A stretch of DNA of 64,000 bases from Fragum whitleyi (lineage: Eukaryota > Mollusca > Bivalvia > Cardiida > Cardiidae). Positions 43,045-55,100 of this stretch are shown piece by piece (the stretch's first letter is position 1; each line of letters opens with the position of its first letter). Below the pieces are notes generated by a model. It had not been told where the DNA came from and searched no databases. It saw only the letters and a list, made by a program, of their open reading frames with translations. The DNA lies in the NCBI GenBank assembly GCA_948146395.1, contig OX411548.1, positions 58,175,020 to 58,239,019 on the forward strand. Direction: 5' to 3'. Both the position numbers and the translations under genes were made by a program.

Positions 43045-43113
43045 TCCACCATATCTTCTGCCATCCACCATATCTTCTGCCATCCACCATATCTTCTGCC
43101 ATCCACCACGACC
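43045..43113. repeat. 19-bp minisatellite, 3.5 copies
   Basis: TCCACCATATCTTCTGCCA repeated head to tail at 43045, 43064 and 43083. The 129-codon minus-strand ORF crossing it has no recognisable motif. Confidence 0.8.
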
Positions 43114-44003
43114 ATCCAGGCTACAAACTGAAACTGTAAAATACAAGGGAATACCGGTAACTATCTGTACACATAAAAGATAATTTGATACTTGTCCAAA
43201 TAAGAAGTGAAAATATAAATATTGAGAAACATGGTTTTTATTAATAAAATGCTGGAATCCAGCATTTTCTTCAGTAAATCCATGTTTTCTGATTGCGCTA
43301 CAATTCGGATAGTATATCTTTTTCAGTTTTTTTATCATATGAGTACAATTCCAAGATTTGTCAAGTGGCAAATATGGATGATCACCAAATCATAAAATAA
43401 TCAGCTTATTTTAGCTGCAGTCACGGCGTTTTAAGATTTTTCAAGTAACAAATAGGAGCGAATTTATCCAGTTTTTAGTTTAGATCTTAGATCTGGTCAA
43501 TCATGGAATTGATTCGAAAATGAGTACAAATGAAAAATATTTGTGAAAAAAGTATAATTCTAGATCTACCTTCACAGTTTGAAATTTTCCCGCTGGAAAT
43601 CCTCGATAGCCTCATTGTTTCGAATCATGTGTGTGACCTGACAAAGCGTGGCCTAATAATGACGTAATTTGATGCTTTTTAAAACTAACTTTGAATTTAA
43701 TTGTTTTTGTTGTTTATGTCGATCTATACCAATTAAAGGAAAGTAAATATCACAGCAAATAATTAACACTACCGTAATACCGGGTACTAAACCTATGTCC
43801 TTTTATGCCAAAAACAAAGAACAATATCCGTCGTTCAGGATGGCAAAACAATGTAACCCGCTTTGCACGTGCACATGCTTACTTGTAAAGCGGGGTATGA
43901 GTGCTGGGCTGGGACATTCGGAACATCGCTTGGACTTTTCCGTAAACTGGAAAGTACCTATTCCGTAGAATTGACGAGGGTTCCCGATTGGGTTTACGAG
44001 TAC

Positions 44004-44281
44004 TGGGCCAACTTATTTCTCCCCCGGGCGGGACCCGATTTGGTTGTTTTTCAGCCGGGCCACAATTAGAAACCAGCCCCTGTGTTCCGGTTGACAAGAT
44101 GCTACAAACCGTTTTCTAATTATACCCCGCTTTACGCGTGCACATGCTTTTAAAAACGGGTATGATTTGAAAACGGTTTGTATCATCTTGTCAGCCGGAA
44201 CACTGGGGCTGGTTTCTAATTGTGGCCCGGCTGAAAAACATCAAAATCGGGACCCTTTCGGGCGAGAAATAAGTTGGCCCA
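44004..44281. repeat. Long inverted repeat (arms about 127 bp)
   Basis: The left arm begins GGGCCAACTTATTTCTC, continues GCCGGGCCACAATTAGAAAC and ACAAACCGTTTTC. The right arm is its near-exact complement, ending GAGAAATAAGTTGGCCC. About 24 bp separate the arms. Single-stranded DNA or RNA would form a very long hairpin. A copy of the loop-side word CCGCTTTACGCGTGCACATG also occurs at 43858 in the left flank. Confidence 0.8.
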
Positions 44282-45248
44282 CTGTCGCTATAACGGAAAT
44301 GCCCGAGTGATGTTCCGATTGGCATGACGTAATCCGGGGAATTCCGTCGGTGACCGATCCATACGCATATCGTGACCCTTTTTACTTGGGAGGGAAAACC
44401 GATTGAAAATGTTTCAATAATCAATATAATGCTCGCAAAGGGCGAGTAAATATCGCAACTAGAGTCTTGACAAAACTGTAGCTACGGCATTTTGCTAGTC
44501 AATTCAATATCGGAATGGTTCGACGTGAGCGTCAGTCTCTTGTTCGTGCACTGTGAGCACAATTCTATATTTTGAAAGCAGACATAACTTCATTTCCTTG
44601 CGTAGTTCTCGAACTCCCGAAGCATTTCACCCATTGTAATCAAGCCGTGGTAAAAAGTGGTCCGAATTTTACTCAGACCAAAATAGCTACGCGATATGCA
44701 CTTCACCGGAGATAGAGGCTGATTTTATCGTTATTGAGTAATAAAATATTGTACACAAAATTTAATCTTTTGTTCAGTCGACGAAGAAAACATCGAAACT
44801 ACAGTTATGTTCAAGCACAGACCTTAAATACTATGTATATTGAGAGTCCTTGCTTAAGCTAGTGTTGCTCGGTCCGCTAATAAAACCTGAAGAAAATAAC
44901 TTGGTTGGCCCCAGAAAAAATCTTGGATCTACGCAGGTACAGCTTTGGAATGTATTGTGTGAAATAATATCAGATCGACCAACAGTAAAGAAAGCTGCTG
45001 AAAAAGTTCAAGATGTTAAAAAATCAACATTTACTTACTGTAATAAAGCATATTGGTCTACATTCAAATTGAAAGTGGCCGCCTAATCCCCTGATTGGGC
45101 TTATATAGTCCGCTCACCGTCACTCACATAATCCCCGTGCGTCGCCCAAGGGGTGTGCCAGTTATCCTTTATCCTATTTTACCTGAATAGACCTTTATTC
45201 TATTTTTGACTAAATTTGTGTGTACATGTATACTCACGAGCAGTGAAC
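44282..45248. other. Non-coding stretch, GC-richer than its surroundings
   Basis: Contains one more ACGGAAATGCCCGAGTGATG word (44295) of the family seen at 47.0-47.5 kb. A 78-codon plus-strand ORF (44850-45086) rich in K/E has no recognisable motif; it could be an exon relic but has no further support. Confidence 0.35.
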
Positions 45249-45614
45249 ATAGGCGTATCTAGGACTTTGAAATTTATACGCACTCAGAAGGCGACAACCA
45301 AAGAATATATAGGATAGATGCGATACTAGGACTGACATAAAATGCATGTCCTCTGTCCGCGGCGCTCCCTTTAGTGTGGTTTGAGCTTTGGTGAATAATC
45401 AAAACATCGTAACTACAGCTTGAATAAGCTGTAGTTTCGATAATTTGATCATTCATCAGCGATATCTTTCAACAGAAGAAACACAATTAAAGAAAAGGAC
45501 CGCAGAGGCAACAGCCTTCAAATGGTCTCGACGCACAGATAACAGGTAAGGTTACAGGTAAGATTAATTCTTTTACGCCCTTGCGTAAATTGCGTAACGG
45601 GAGTTACGCCCTTG
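45249..45614 (+). mobile_element. M1 palindromic MITE, copy with internal extra sequence
   Basis: ATAGGCGTATCTAGGACTTT start, CACTCAGAAGGCGACAACC, central CTACAGCTTGAATAAGCTGT palindrome, and an end with two TTACGCCCTTG words (GGGAGTTACGCCCTTG). About 88 bp (45480-45567) have no counterpart in the reference copy at 29096. Confidence 0.65.
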
Positions 45615-45768
45615 GTGAAAACGCACCGCCTGATTTTTTCCCGAATATGCATTATATGTACCAAAACTTTAGCTATGAATATTTTCAATCTAAATAAATT
45701 TGTAATGGACCATTTACTACACAATAAAGTAAAGGTAAGCCTTAGGCCTTAGGCCGAGGGTTTTTGAA

Positions 45769-45801
45769 CCTATTTTTTTTTTTTTTGGGGGGGGGGGGGG
45801 T
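45769..45801. repeat. Poly-T/poly-G homopolymer junction
   Basis: A T run of about 15 directly followed by a G run of about 14. On the minus strand this is C then A, just downstream of the LINE relic, and may be its poly-A-containing 3' end. The exact length is probably unreliable. Confidence 0.6.
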
Positions 45802-46157
45802 TGACTTTTCCACTGTTTGTTTAAATTGTTTAAAGGCATTTATGTAAGGTGACGAAATAACCTCATGCGGGAGATTGTTCCAAGAGTCTACTTCTCTTAG
45901 CGGCCAAAACTTTTTTTTTCTAAGTGCGGTGCTTGATTGTCGTTTAAACAGCCGAGTTTAAGCTGTTTCCTCCGGTCCTTTTGGTAATTTGCTAAATGTA
46001 GAACATTATTGTTTGCTGTTTTGTTATATTCACGACGAATCTTGTAGACTTGAATTATGTCGGATCTTTGGCGTCTGTACTTAAGACATGGTAAACCTAG
46101 ATGCAGTTGTCGTTCTTTGTAGCTTAGCTTGCAGCGATGCAGCAAATGTTCAGTCAT
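45802..46157 (-). pseudogene. LINE reverse-transcriptase ORF, C-terminal relic
   Basis: The minus strand encodes a segment typical of the very end of Jockey/CR1-type LINE ORF2: YKERQLHLGLPCLKYRRQRSD, then IIQVYKI. After a frame change in an A-rich tract (about 45909-45917) comes REVDSWNNLPHEVISS and AFKQFKQT. Full proteins of this class run to about 900 residues with endonuclease and RT domains; only the last 115 or so remain, as in common 5'-truncated LINE insertions. Not functional. Confidence 0.7.
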
Positions 46158-46380
46158 TCAGTACAACATTCGGAACACCACTCGGCCAATCTCACGATCA
46201 ACCTCGGATGTACATAGACGGACTATATTTAAAAATTACGGGAAAACCTTGAGAAAACTCGATGACGTCAGTTGAAATGGCGTTAGCCCTCGAAACTGTG
46301 AGAGAAAACATTCGACGTCGCCAACGCTACTCGTTTAAGTCACTGACGTGAAACCATCGTATCCTAATATAATTATCTCT

Positions 46381-46459
46381 TAAATAACGGATGAAAAAAT
46401 CTTAATTTTGAGAATGATTCGTCATTCTCAAAAATTAAGATTTTTTCATCCGTTATTTA
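46381..46459. repeat. Near-perfect 37-bp hairpin with TTCG loop
   Basis: TAAATAACGGATGAAAAAAT...GAGAATGA, TTCG, then the complement with one extra base. The loop falls in the tetraloop class that stabilises RNA hairpins. Confidence 0.8.
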
Positions 46460-46603
46460 CTGAAAAAGATATAAATCTACAGTGCTAGTTTTTCTTACAC
46501 TGTTTCCGCCTAACAAAATGCACGATTTTGTTATGGGCTGGGTTACTGCCCCTTGATCTATCGATACTAGACATCGGGGTACCAGTTCAGATTTTGTTAC
46601 ATA

Positions 46604-47492
46604 CCCATCCGCCAATCGGGAACCTTCGGCGATTCTACGGAATAGACCTCGGGAATAATACGGGCGCAGCCATGAAAGCGCGTCATTTCGCACGTGGGTT
46701 TATATGACGTCATAAACATAAACTATCCGCTAAGGATGACGTCGCATAAAACAAAATCAAGGACAGAATAAAAATGGGCATATCTTAATTTGATAACAAA
46801 ACGCAGTGTCTTACTGCGTTTTGTTATCAAATTGAAATATGCCTTAAAGATCTCGAAACTGATGATGATCGGAAAGAATTAATAAAATGTGATTTTCTTC
46901 ATGCGTATTAACCGAAGTACCACCAGGAGCCGAATTACCTAATAAATGACCCAAAATTACTACACTTACGTCCGAGGTACTTTTCAAGTTACGGAAAAGT
47001 CCGAGCGATGTTCCGAATGACCCATCCGCCTCACTCGGGAACCCTCGGCGATTCTACGGAATAGACCTCGGGAATATTAAGGGCGCAGCCATGAAAACGC
47101 GTCTTTTCGCACGTGGGTTTATATGACGTCACAAACATAACTGTGAATGACGTTGCGAAAAACGAATTCAACGCAAGGTTAAAATTTGGCATATTATAAT
47201 TTGAAAACAAAACGCAGTGTTTTACTGCGTTTTGCGTTCAAATTATAACATGCCAAAAACGATCTCCGAAGACGACCGGAAGGCAATAAAGGAATTTGCT
47301 TTTCTTCAAGCGTATTAACCAAAGAACCACCAGGAGCCGAATAACCCAAAAAATGACCCAAAATTACTACACTTACGTCCGAGGTACTTTTCAGTTTACG
47401 GAAAAGTCCGAGCGATGTTCCGAATGCCATCCGCCTTACATACATCCGAGGTCTGTTGCAGTTTACGGAAATGGCCGAGTGATGTTTCGAAT
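46604..47492. repeat. Tandem duplication (about 415 bp) of a hairpin-bearing unit
   Basis: Unit 1 (46604-47020) and unit 2 (47021-47429) share CCCATCCGCC, GGCGATTCTACGGAATAGAC, CGCACGTGGGTTTATATGAC, a 67-bp hairpin (46777-46843, 47188-47254), AACCACCAGGAGCCGAAT and TTTACGGAAAAGTCCGAGC. A third, shortened unit ends at 47492. Units differ by scattered substitutions, so the duplication is not very recent. No ORF is conserved between units. Confidence 0.75.
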
Positions 47493-47594
47493 GGCTGTAC
47501 AAAAAGCTTTGGCAGAATCTGCGGCGGATCCAGGAATTCTGTTAAGCCGGGGTTTGAACATAAAAAACTTGGGGGTACGCTTTCCTAGTCATCT

Positions 47595-47838
47595 ATAGGC
47601 GTAACTAGGATTTTGAAGTTTATACGCACTCAGAAGGCGACCAATATAGAATATACATGATATCAAAGGCGATATGTGGACTGGGACAAAAGATTAATGT
47701 CCTCCGTCCACTCTCCCCCCTTTTTTTTAATAAAATTTCAGCGTTGGTGGATAATCAAAACATCGTAATTACAGCTTGAATAAGCTGTAGTTTAGATGTT
47801 ATGACCATTCATCAACATTTTCGGAAGAGGATTTGCCA
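47595..47838 (+). mobile_element. M1 palindromic MITE, 3'-truncated copy
   Basis: ATAGGCGTAACTAGGATTTT start, CACTCAGAAGGCGACCA, central ATTACAGCTTGAATAAGCTG palindrome and GTTATGACCATTCATCAAC. The terminal TTACGCCCTTG is missing. Confidence 0.6.
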
Positions 47839-47855
47839 GTGTTACACATTTTTAA

Positions 47856-48240
47856 CCCTTATTCTGCTGAATATACAAATTGAATAATTTCCCTAATTTA
47901 GACATATTAACAAGGTTGCATCAAGAATTTTCCACAAAAATCAAATATTAGACAGGCAGTATATGCTAAGGTCAGACTGCATAACTGTACAGGCCGATCT
48001 TAGTCTATACCGTCTGTCAAAGCTATTATCACAAAAGGCCGGAATATTTAGTGAATAGTCGATAGAAGGATTAATTAAAAATTCTACTAAGGCTTCACTG
48101 TCGGAGGGAGTCCGTTTGAACCCCCCCCCCCCCCGAACCCCCTCTGGATCAGCCACTGCAGAAAAGCATAGATTAAGATCAGCTTATACAGATTTACAGT
48201 CTGATCTTAACTGACACTGTGTTCTGTCTTCTAAATTATG
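47856..48240. mobile_element. P2-like TTAA MITE remains
   Basis: TTAACCCTTATTCTGCTGAA start; two blocks of the internal type (GCCGATCTTAGTCTATACCG at 47993 and CAGTCTGATCTTAACTGACA at 48197). A C run of about 14 at 48121-48134. Confidence 0.4.
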
Positions 48241-48275
48241 AATGATTTAGTCATAGTTGCACCTTCTATCAAAAT

Positions 48276-48620
48276 TAGAGCATTCTGATTGACTGAACTT
48301 GAAAATTGATTAATTGTCTATTCAGAAAAAAAATTAGTACCCACGGTGATAGTGATTTTGCTTCAACAGAAAATTTGTCCCGTGAAAAAGGATCTTACTG
48401 TGGATTCATCTTTACATTTTCATATTTTGTGCTTTGAACATGGTGTTGAAATTTAAGATGTGAAGAGAATAGTTGTTGTCTCCGTGGGGGTACGAAACTA
48501 AAAACCCGAATCACTCTCATGTAGGATCACGGATCTTAGAAATACGTTTTTCAAGAGTCCCTGGTAGGGTTCAGCTTCGCGTTGAGGTTTTCAAATCCAT
48601 ATCTCCATGACATCATGAAT
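48276..48620. mobile_element. Palindromic MITE, ATTCTGATTG family
   Basis: GCATTCTGATTGACTGAACT start, GGGGTACGAAACTAAAAACC and a diverged right arm ending CCATATCTCCATGACATCA. Confidence 0.45.
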
Positions 48621-49109
48621 ATTCATTCATCACTTAATTAATCAAGTAGTAAAAATGTGACTGTGGCCATATAGACAGGTTGCAAAATCCAAAACTGAAT
48701 ATGAAATCGTATGAACAAATTTAAATTCGGTGAGATAAATTCCGGTGACAGTCAATAATGGCGATGACTGCTACTTACATCATATACTCACATCATAGGC
48801 GTTACTAGGATTTTTGAAATTTATATGCACTCAGAGGGCCACCACGAAGGAATATCATGATAGGATCATGAGGATAAAGGTGAAACGAAAACTGTGACAA
48901 ATGAATGCATTCGTCTGCTCCCCCTTTTTTTGCTTTGAGCGTTAGTGAATAATCAAAACATCGTAACTACAGCTTTAACAAGCATTTGGAAGTATTGCAT
49001 GGCAATACCAAGTCCCCTACCGGATTTATAATTACATCCCTAGAGCAGTATCTTTTTTGGTAGTAAAGGTATAACTACCTCTCCAAAATGTTGGTTGTAT
49101 CAGATTTTA

Positions 49110-52100
49110 TGTATCAGCTCAATATCTCTGAGGATAAAAAAAAAAAATCCTGAAATTTCCTGTTAATTTTCTAAGTCCAGCATCCGTATCTTCCACAAAA
49201 ATCAATGGAACAGAACCAAATTCAAACTTGATCTGTAACTGATTGATGCTGACTCACATACCAAAAATCAGCTCAATATCTCCAAGGGTTAAGAAAAAAA
49301 GACCGGAAAACTGAAATTTCCTGGTAATTTTCTAAGTCCAGCATCCGTATCTTCCACAAAAATCAATGGAACAGAAGCAAATTCAAACTTGATCTGTAAC
49401 TCATTGATGCTGACTCACATACCAAAAATCAGCTCAATATCTCCAAGGGTTAAGAAAAAAAGACCGGAAAACTGAAATTTCCTGTCAATTTTCTAAGTCC
49501 AGCATCCGTATCTTCCACAAAAATCAATGGAACAGAACCAAATTCAAACTTGATCTGTAACTGATTGATGCTGACTCACATACCAAAAATCAGCTCAATA
49601 TCTCCAAGGGTTAAGAAAAAAAGACCAGAAAACTGAAATTTCCTGGTAATTTTCTAAGTCCAGCATCCGTATCTTCCACAAAAATCAATGGAACAGAACC
49701 AAATTCAAACTTGATCTGTAACTGATTGATGTTGACTCACATACCAAAAATCAGCTCAATATCTCCAAGGGTTAAGAAAAAAAGACAGGAAAACTGAAAA
49801 TTCCTGGTAATTTTCTAAGTCCAGCATCCGTATCTTCCACAAAAATCAATGGAACAGAACCAAATTCAAACTTGATCTGTAACTGATTGATGCTGACTCA
49901 CATACCAAAAATCAGCTCAATATCTCCAAGGGTTAAGAAAAAAAGACCGGAAAACTGAAATTTCCTGATAATTTTCTAAGTCCAGCATCCGTATCTTCCA
50001 CAAAAGTCAATGGAACGGAACAAAACTCAAACTCTTTCTGTAACTCATTGATGCAGACTCACATTCCAAAAAATCAGCTCAATATCTCCAAGGATTAAGA
50101 AAAAAATCCGGAAAACTGAAATTTCCTTGTAATTTTCTAAGTCCAGCATCCGTATCTTCCACAAAAGTCAATGGACCGAAACCAAACTCAAACTCGTTCT
50201 GTAACTTATTGATGCGGACTCACATACCAAAAATCAGCTCAATATCTCAAAGGGTTAAAAAAAAGTCTGGAAAACTGAAATTTCCTGGTAATTTTCTAAG
50301 TCCAGCATCCGTATCTTCCGCAAAAATCAATGGACCAGAACCAAACTCGAACTCTTTCTGCAACTCATTGATGCAGACTCAATTACCAAAATCCAGCTCA
50401 ATATCTAAAAGGGTTAAGAAAAAAAGTCCGGAAAACTTTAATTTCCTGGTATTTTCCAAGTCCAGCATCCGTATCTTCCACAAAAATCAATGGACCGGAA
50501 CCAAACTCAAACTCGTTCTGTAACTCATTGATGCGGACTCAAATACCAAAAATCAGCTCAATATATCCAAGGGTTAAAAAAAAAGTCCGGAAAACTGAAA
50601 TTTCCTGGTAATTTTCTAACTCCAGCATCCGTATCTTCCACAAAAATCAATGGACCGAAACCAAACTCAAACTCGTTCTGTAACTCATTAATACGGACGC
50701 ACATACTAAAAATCAGCTCAATATCTCCAAGGGTTAAGAAAAAAAGTCCGGAAAACTGAAATTTCCTGGTAATTTCTATGTCCAGCATCCGTATCTTCCA
50801 CAAAAATCAATGGAACAGAACCAAATTCAAACTTGATCTGTAACTCATTGATGCTGACTCACATACCAAAAATCAGCTCAATATCTCCAAGGGTTAAGAA
50901 AAAAAGACCGGAAAACTGAAATTTCCTGGTAATTTTCTAAGTCCAGCATCCGTATCTTCCACAAAAATCAATGGAACAGAAGCAAATTCAAACTTGATCT
51001 GTAACTGATTGATGCTGACTCACATACCAAAAATCAGCTCAATATCTCCAAGGGTTAAGAAAAAAAGACCGGAAAACTGAAATTTCCTGGTAATTTTCTA
51101 AGTCCAGCATCCGTATCTTCCACAAAAATCAATGGAACAGAACCAAATTCAAACTTGATCTGTAACTGATTGATGCTGACTCACATACCAAAAATCAGCT
51201 CAATATCTCCAAGGGTTAAGAAAAAAAGACCGGAAAACTGAAATTTCCTGGTAATTTTCTAAGTCCAGCATCCGTATCTTCCACAAAAGTCAATGGACCG
51301 GAACAAAACTCAAACTCTTTCTGTAACTCATTGATGCAGACTCACATTCCAAAAAATCAGCTCAATATCTCCAAGGATTAAGAAAAAAATCCGGAAAACT
51401 GAAATTTCCTTGTAATTTTCTAAGTACAGCATCCGTATCTTCCACAAAAGTCAATGGACCGAAACCAAACTCAAATTCGTTCTGTAACTCATTGATGCGG
51501 ACTCACATACCAAAAATCAGCTCAATAACTCAAAGGGTTAAGAAAAAAAAGTCTGGAAAACTGAAATTTCCTGTTAATTTTCTAAGTCCAGCATCCGTAT
51601 CTTCCACAAAAATCAATGGACCAGAACCAAACTCGAACTCTTTCTGCAACTCATTGATGCAGACTCACATACCATAATTCAGCTCAATATCTAAAAGGGT
51701 TAAGAAAAAAAGTCCGGAAAACTTTAATTTCCTGGTATTTTCCAAGTCCAGCATCCGTATCTTCCACAAAAATCAATGGACCGGAACCAAACTCAAACTC
51801 GTTCTGTAACTCATTGATGCGGACTCAAATACCAAAAATCAGCTCAATATCTCCAAGGGTTTAGAAAAAAGGTCCGGAAAACTGAAATTTCCTGGTAATT
51901 TCTATGTCCAGCATCCGTATCTTCCACAAAAATCAATGGAACAGAACCAAATTCAAACTTGATCTGTAACTGATTGATGCTGACTCACATACCAAAAATC
52001 AGCTCAATATCTCCAAGGGTTAAGAAAAAAAGACCGGAAAACTGAAATTTCCTGGTAATTTTCTAAGTCCAGCATCCGTATCTTCCACAAAAATCAATGG

Positions 52101-55100
52101 AACAGAACCAAATTCAAACTCGATCTGTAACTCATTGATGCTGACTCACATACCAAAAATCAGCTCAATATCTCCAAGGGTTAAGAAAAAAAGACCGGAA
52201 AACTGAAATTTCCTGGTAATTTTCTAAGTCCAGCATCCGTATCTTCCACAAAAATCAATGGAACAGAACCAAATTCAAACTTGATCTGTAACTCATTGAT
52301 GCTGACTCACATACCAAAAATCAGCTCAATATCTCCAAGGGTTAAGAAAAAAAGACCGGAAAACTGAAATTTCCTTGTAATTTTCTAAGTCCAGCATCCG
52401 TATCTTCCACAAAAATCAATGGAACAGAACCAAATTCAAACTTGATCTGTAACTGATTGATGCTGACTCACATACCAAAAATCAGCTCAATATCTCCAAG
52501 GGTTAAGAAAAAAAAAGACCGGAAAACTGAAATTTCCTGGTAATTTTCTAAGTCCAGCATCCGTATCTTCCACAAAAATCAATGGAACAGAACCAAATTC
52601 AAACTTGATCTGTAACTGATTGATGCTGACTCACATACCAAAAATCAGCTCAATATCTCCAAGGGTTAAGAAAAAAAGACCGGAAAACTGAAATTTCCTG
52701 GTAATTTTCTAAGTCCAGCATCCGTATCTTCCACAAAAATCAATGGAACAGAACCAAATTCAAACTTGATCTGTAACTCATTGATGCTGACTCACATACC
52801 AAAAATCAGCTCAATATCTCCAAGGGTTAAGAAAAAGAAAGACCGGAAAACTGAAATTTCCTGGTAATTTTCTAAGTCCAGCATCCGTATCTTCCACAAA
52901 AATCAATGGAACAGAACCAAATTCAAACTTGATCTGTAACTGATTGATGCTGACTCACATACCAAAAATCAGCTCAATATCTCCAAGGGTTAAGAAAAAA
53001 AGACCGGAAAACTGAAATTTCCTGGTAATTTTCTAAGTCCAGCATCCGTATCTTCCACAAAAGTCAATGGAACGGAACAAAACTCAAACTCTTTCTGTAA
53101 CTCATTGATGCAGACTCACATTCCAAAAAATCAGCTCAATATCTCCAAGGATTAAGAAAAAAATCCGGAAAACTGAAATTTCCTTGTAATTTTCTAAGTC
53201 CAGCATCCGTATCTTCCACAAAAGTCAATGGACCGAAACCAAAGTCAAACTCGTTCTGTAACTTATTGATGCGGACTCACATACCAAAAATCAGCTCAAT
53301 ATCTCAAAGGGTTAAAAAAAAGTCTGGAAAACTGAAATTTCCTGGTAATTTTCTAAGTCCAGCATCCGTATCTTCCGCAAAAATCAATGGACCAGAACCA
53401 AACTCGAACTCTTTCTGCAACTCATTGATGCAGACTCAATTACCAAAATCCAGCTCAATATCTAAAAGGGTTAAGAAAAAAAGTCCGGAAAACTTTAATT
53501 TCCTGGTATTTTCCAAGTCCAGCATCCGTATCTTCCACAAAAATCAATGGACCGGAACCAAACTCAAACTCGTTCTGTAACTCATTGATGCAGACTCAAA
53601 TACCAAAAATCAGCTCAATATATCCCAGGGTTAAAAAAAAAGTCCGGAAAACTGAAATTTCCTGGTAATTTTCTAAGTCCAGCATCCGTATCTTCCACAA
53701 AAATCAATGGACCGAAACCAAACTCAAACTCTTTCTGCAACTCATTAATACGGACGCACATACTAAAAATCAGCTCAATATCTCCAAGGGTTAAGAAAAA
53801 AAGTCCGGAAAACTGAAATTTCCTGGTAATTTCTATGTCCAGCATCCGTATCTTCCACAAAAATCAATGGAACAGAACCAAATTCAAACTTGATCTGTAA
53901 CTGATTGATGCTGACTCACATACCAAAAATCAGCTCAATATCTCCAAGGGTTAAGAAAAAAAGACCGGAAAACTGAAATTTCCTTGTAATTTTCTAAGTC
54001 CAGCATCCGTATCTTCCACAAAAATCAATGGAACAGAACCAAATTCAAACTTGATCTGTAACTGATTGATGCTGACTCACATACCAAAAATCAGCTCAAT
54101 ATCTCCAAGGGTTAAGAAAAAAAGACCGGAAAACTGAAATTTCCTGGTAATTTTCTAAGTCCAGCATCCGTATCTTCCACAAAAATCAATGGAACAGAAC
54201 CAAATTCAAACTTGATCTGTAACTGATTGATGCTTACTCACATACCAAAAATCAGCTCAAAATCTCAAAGGGTTAAGAAAAAAAGACCGGAAAACTGAAA
54301 TTTCCTGGTAATTTTCTAAGTCCAGCATCCGTATCTTCCACAAAAGTCAATGGACCGGAACAAAACTCAAACTCTTTCTGTAACTCATTGATGCAGACTC
54401 ACATTCCAAAAAATCAGCTCAATATCTCCAAGGATTAAGAAAAAAAGACCGGAAAACTGAAATTTCCTTGTAATTTTCTAAGTACAGCATCCGTATCTTC
54501 CACAAAAGTCAATGGACCGAAACCAAACTCAAATTCGTTCTGTAACTCATTGATGCGGACTCACATACCAAAAATCAGCTCAATAACTCAAAGGGTTAAG
54601 AAAAAAAGTCTGGAAAACTGAAATTTCCTGGTAATTTTCTAAGTCCAGCATCCGTATCTTCCACAAAAATCAATGGACCAGAACCAAACTCGAACTCTTT
54701 CTGCAACTCATTGATGCAGACTCACATACCATAATTCAGCTCAATATCTAAAAGGGTTAAGAAAAAAAGTCCGGAAATCTTTAATTTCCTGGTATTTTCC
54801 AAGTCCAGCATCCGTATCTTCCACAAAAATCAATGGACCGGAACCAAACTCAAACTCGTTCTGTAACTCATTGATGCGGACTCAAATACCAAAAATCAGC
54901 TCAATATCTCCAAGGGTTTAGAAAAAAGGTCCGGAAAACTGAAATTTCCTGGTAATTTCTATGTCCAGCATCCGTATCTTCCACAAAAATCAATGGAACA
55001 GAACCAAATTCAAACTTGATCTGTAACTGATTGATGCTGACTCACATACCAAAAATCAGCTCAATATCTCCAAGGGTTAAGAAAAAAAGACCGGAAAACT

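Noticed and set aside
42982..43371. 129-codon minus-strand ORF
   Set aside because: No recognisable domain. It crosses a 19-bp minisatellite and a palindromic hairpin, so the openness is likely chance.
44850..45086. 78-codon plus-strand ORF rich in lysine and glutamate
   Set aside because: Composition is protein-like but there is no motif, no splice signal pair and no neighbouring exon; too little to call.
46457..47598. ORFs of 78 to 102 codons across the duplicated hairpin units
   Set aside because: Not conserved between the two units and they run through hairpins and CRE-like motifs; no coding signal.
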